Made by a program: the position numbers and the translations under genes
Shown: positions 63,331 through 64,000 of the stretch, piece after piece
How positions within the stretch are numbered: position 1 is the first letter of the stretch
How the letters are laid out: each line of letters starts with the position of its first letter
NCBI GenBank assembly: GCA_008638375.1
Contig: CM018032.1
Location: forward strand, 50,366,501 to 50,430,500
Length of the DNA stretch: 64,000 bases
Reading direction: 5' to 3'
DNA from: Nyssa sinensis
Lineage: Eukaryota; Streptophyta; Magnoliopsida; Cornales; Nyssaceae
The notes under the pieces: generated by a model
The model's input: only the letters and a program-made list of their open reading frames with translations
Told to the model about the DNA's origin: nothing
The model's database searches: none

Positions 63331-64000
63331 TCCGGGTATTAAAAAAGTCATGGTTTTGGGTAAATCTAGGTTTCAATTCTATGTGCCACTCCCTACCCTT
63401 GCAGCAGTGAACAAAAAGAAAAAAAGAAAAAGAAAATTATATCAGGAAAATTATCATTTATATTCTGCTGGATTAGTTTACTCGAAGGGACTTCAAATAC
63501 TGCATGGCGGGTGACGTTAACCTTGGCCAACTAAGCTGCCGCACCAGCTCAAGTTGAATGGTATAGGTGGCCTCCTTACTCATTCTACCTGGTCACACCT
63601 GATTATTATTTACAATGATGGTGAATCACTTCTTTTTTTTTTTTATAGACCCTAATGATACTTTTCATTATTATTGTTATTTAGTTTAGTTAATTTTTAA
63701 ATGGGTTGGCAGTTCAGATTTGGGTTTGGCAATTTGCAATCCGCCAAACCGAACATGCACGAACACTGCTGGTTGCCAGCAAAGAATCACCTACGATTGG
63801 AATCTCTTTGGTAAAATTATACCATAGAATGAAAGACCTGTTTTTCAACATGCACTTGATGTTGATAGTGTTCAGAAAAGCCCAATTACCTTTTTGTGTC
63901 GGAATTGATGACTCATTGGTGTCAAATGCAAGGGTATCTGGTGTGGATGTGTGCCTACATTTTTATTTGTACTACTGCATTAACTTGTAAATTATCAATG
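63331..64000 (+). other. NERD1 intron, right edge
   Basis: A K-rich AAAAAG run at 63415-63440, a T-run at 63634-63647 and an open + strand frame 63706-63990 without a recognised domain. Not assigned to NERD1 because it does not match the family after MEMQ. Confidence 0.4.

Noticed and set aside
63706..63990. Further NERD1 exon
   Set aside because: The open frame does not match the family sequence after MEMQ and lacks a convincing acceptor at the right place.

Overview
The window is nuclear DNA from a flowering plant, probably a eudicot with a repeat-rich genome. It has GT-AG spliced genes with very long introns, 3' pieces of LINEs with poly(A)/poly(T) ends, Ty1/copia and Ty3/gypsy elements primed by initiator-Met tRNA, Au-type SINEs and hAT/Mutator-like MITEs. 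I see no bacterial operon, CRISPR array or viral genome. The species cannot be named from this sequence.

Two host genes are supported, both on the + strand. (1) A MORC-family (Microrchidia) chromatin ATPase, closest to the MORC1/CRT1 group, occupies 3073-34863 as 12 exons covering the C-terminal 456 residues. The GHKL ATPase exons must lie to the left of the window. All 12 exons join in frame. Four visible introns hold nearly all the extra length: 6.8, 1.0, 9.3 and 8.7 kb. (2) The first four exons of a NERD1-like FG-GAP repeat membrane protein lie at 59343-61186. The gene runs off the right edge, and has site II promoter motifs and a telo-box.

The rest is layered transposon sequence. 1-1544: 5' end of a gypsy element (open gag, PBS, 453-bp LTR). 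MORC introns: SINEs, three copies of one hAT-type MITE with 8-bp target duplications, an 858-bp hAT-like element inside a LINE, several LINE fragments, and a full-length 4973-bp copia element inserted antisense into a LINE (CATGC target duplication, 181-bp LTRs differing at 4 sites). 35557-47254: remains of a Mutator-like element (long diverged TIRs, about 9-bp TSD) that now holds two copies of one copia family tail to tail, a 4.6-kb-per-arm inverted repeat. 47455-56507: LINE RT, LTR fragment and a broken gypsy element split by a 4.45-kb LTR-like block that contains a 350-bp tandem duplication. 56640-57930: hAT transposase pseudogene. 61780-63330: LINE 3' end split by a Mutator-like MITE inside a NERD1 intron.

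I found no new multi-gene system. The most interesting points are a gene of the transposon-silencing machinery that is itself packed with nested transposons, a large copia inverted repeat about 1 kb past its 3' end that could form double-stranded RNA, a tandem duplication of an intron 3' end that copies the splice acceptor, and stop codons in the copia copies that look like cytosine-deamination changes.
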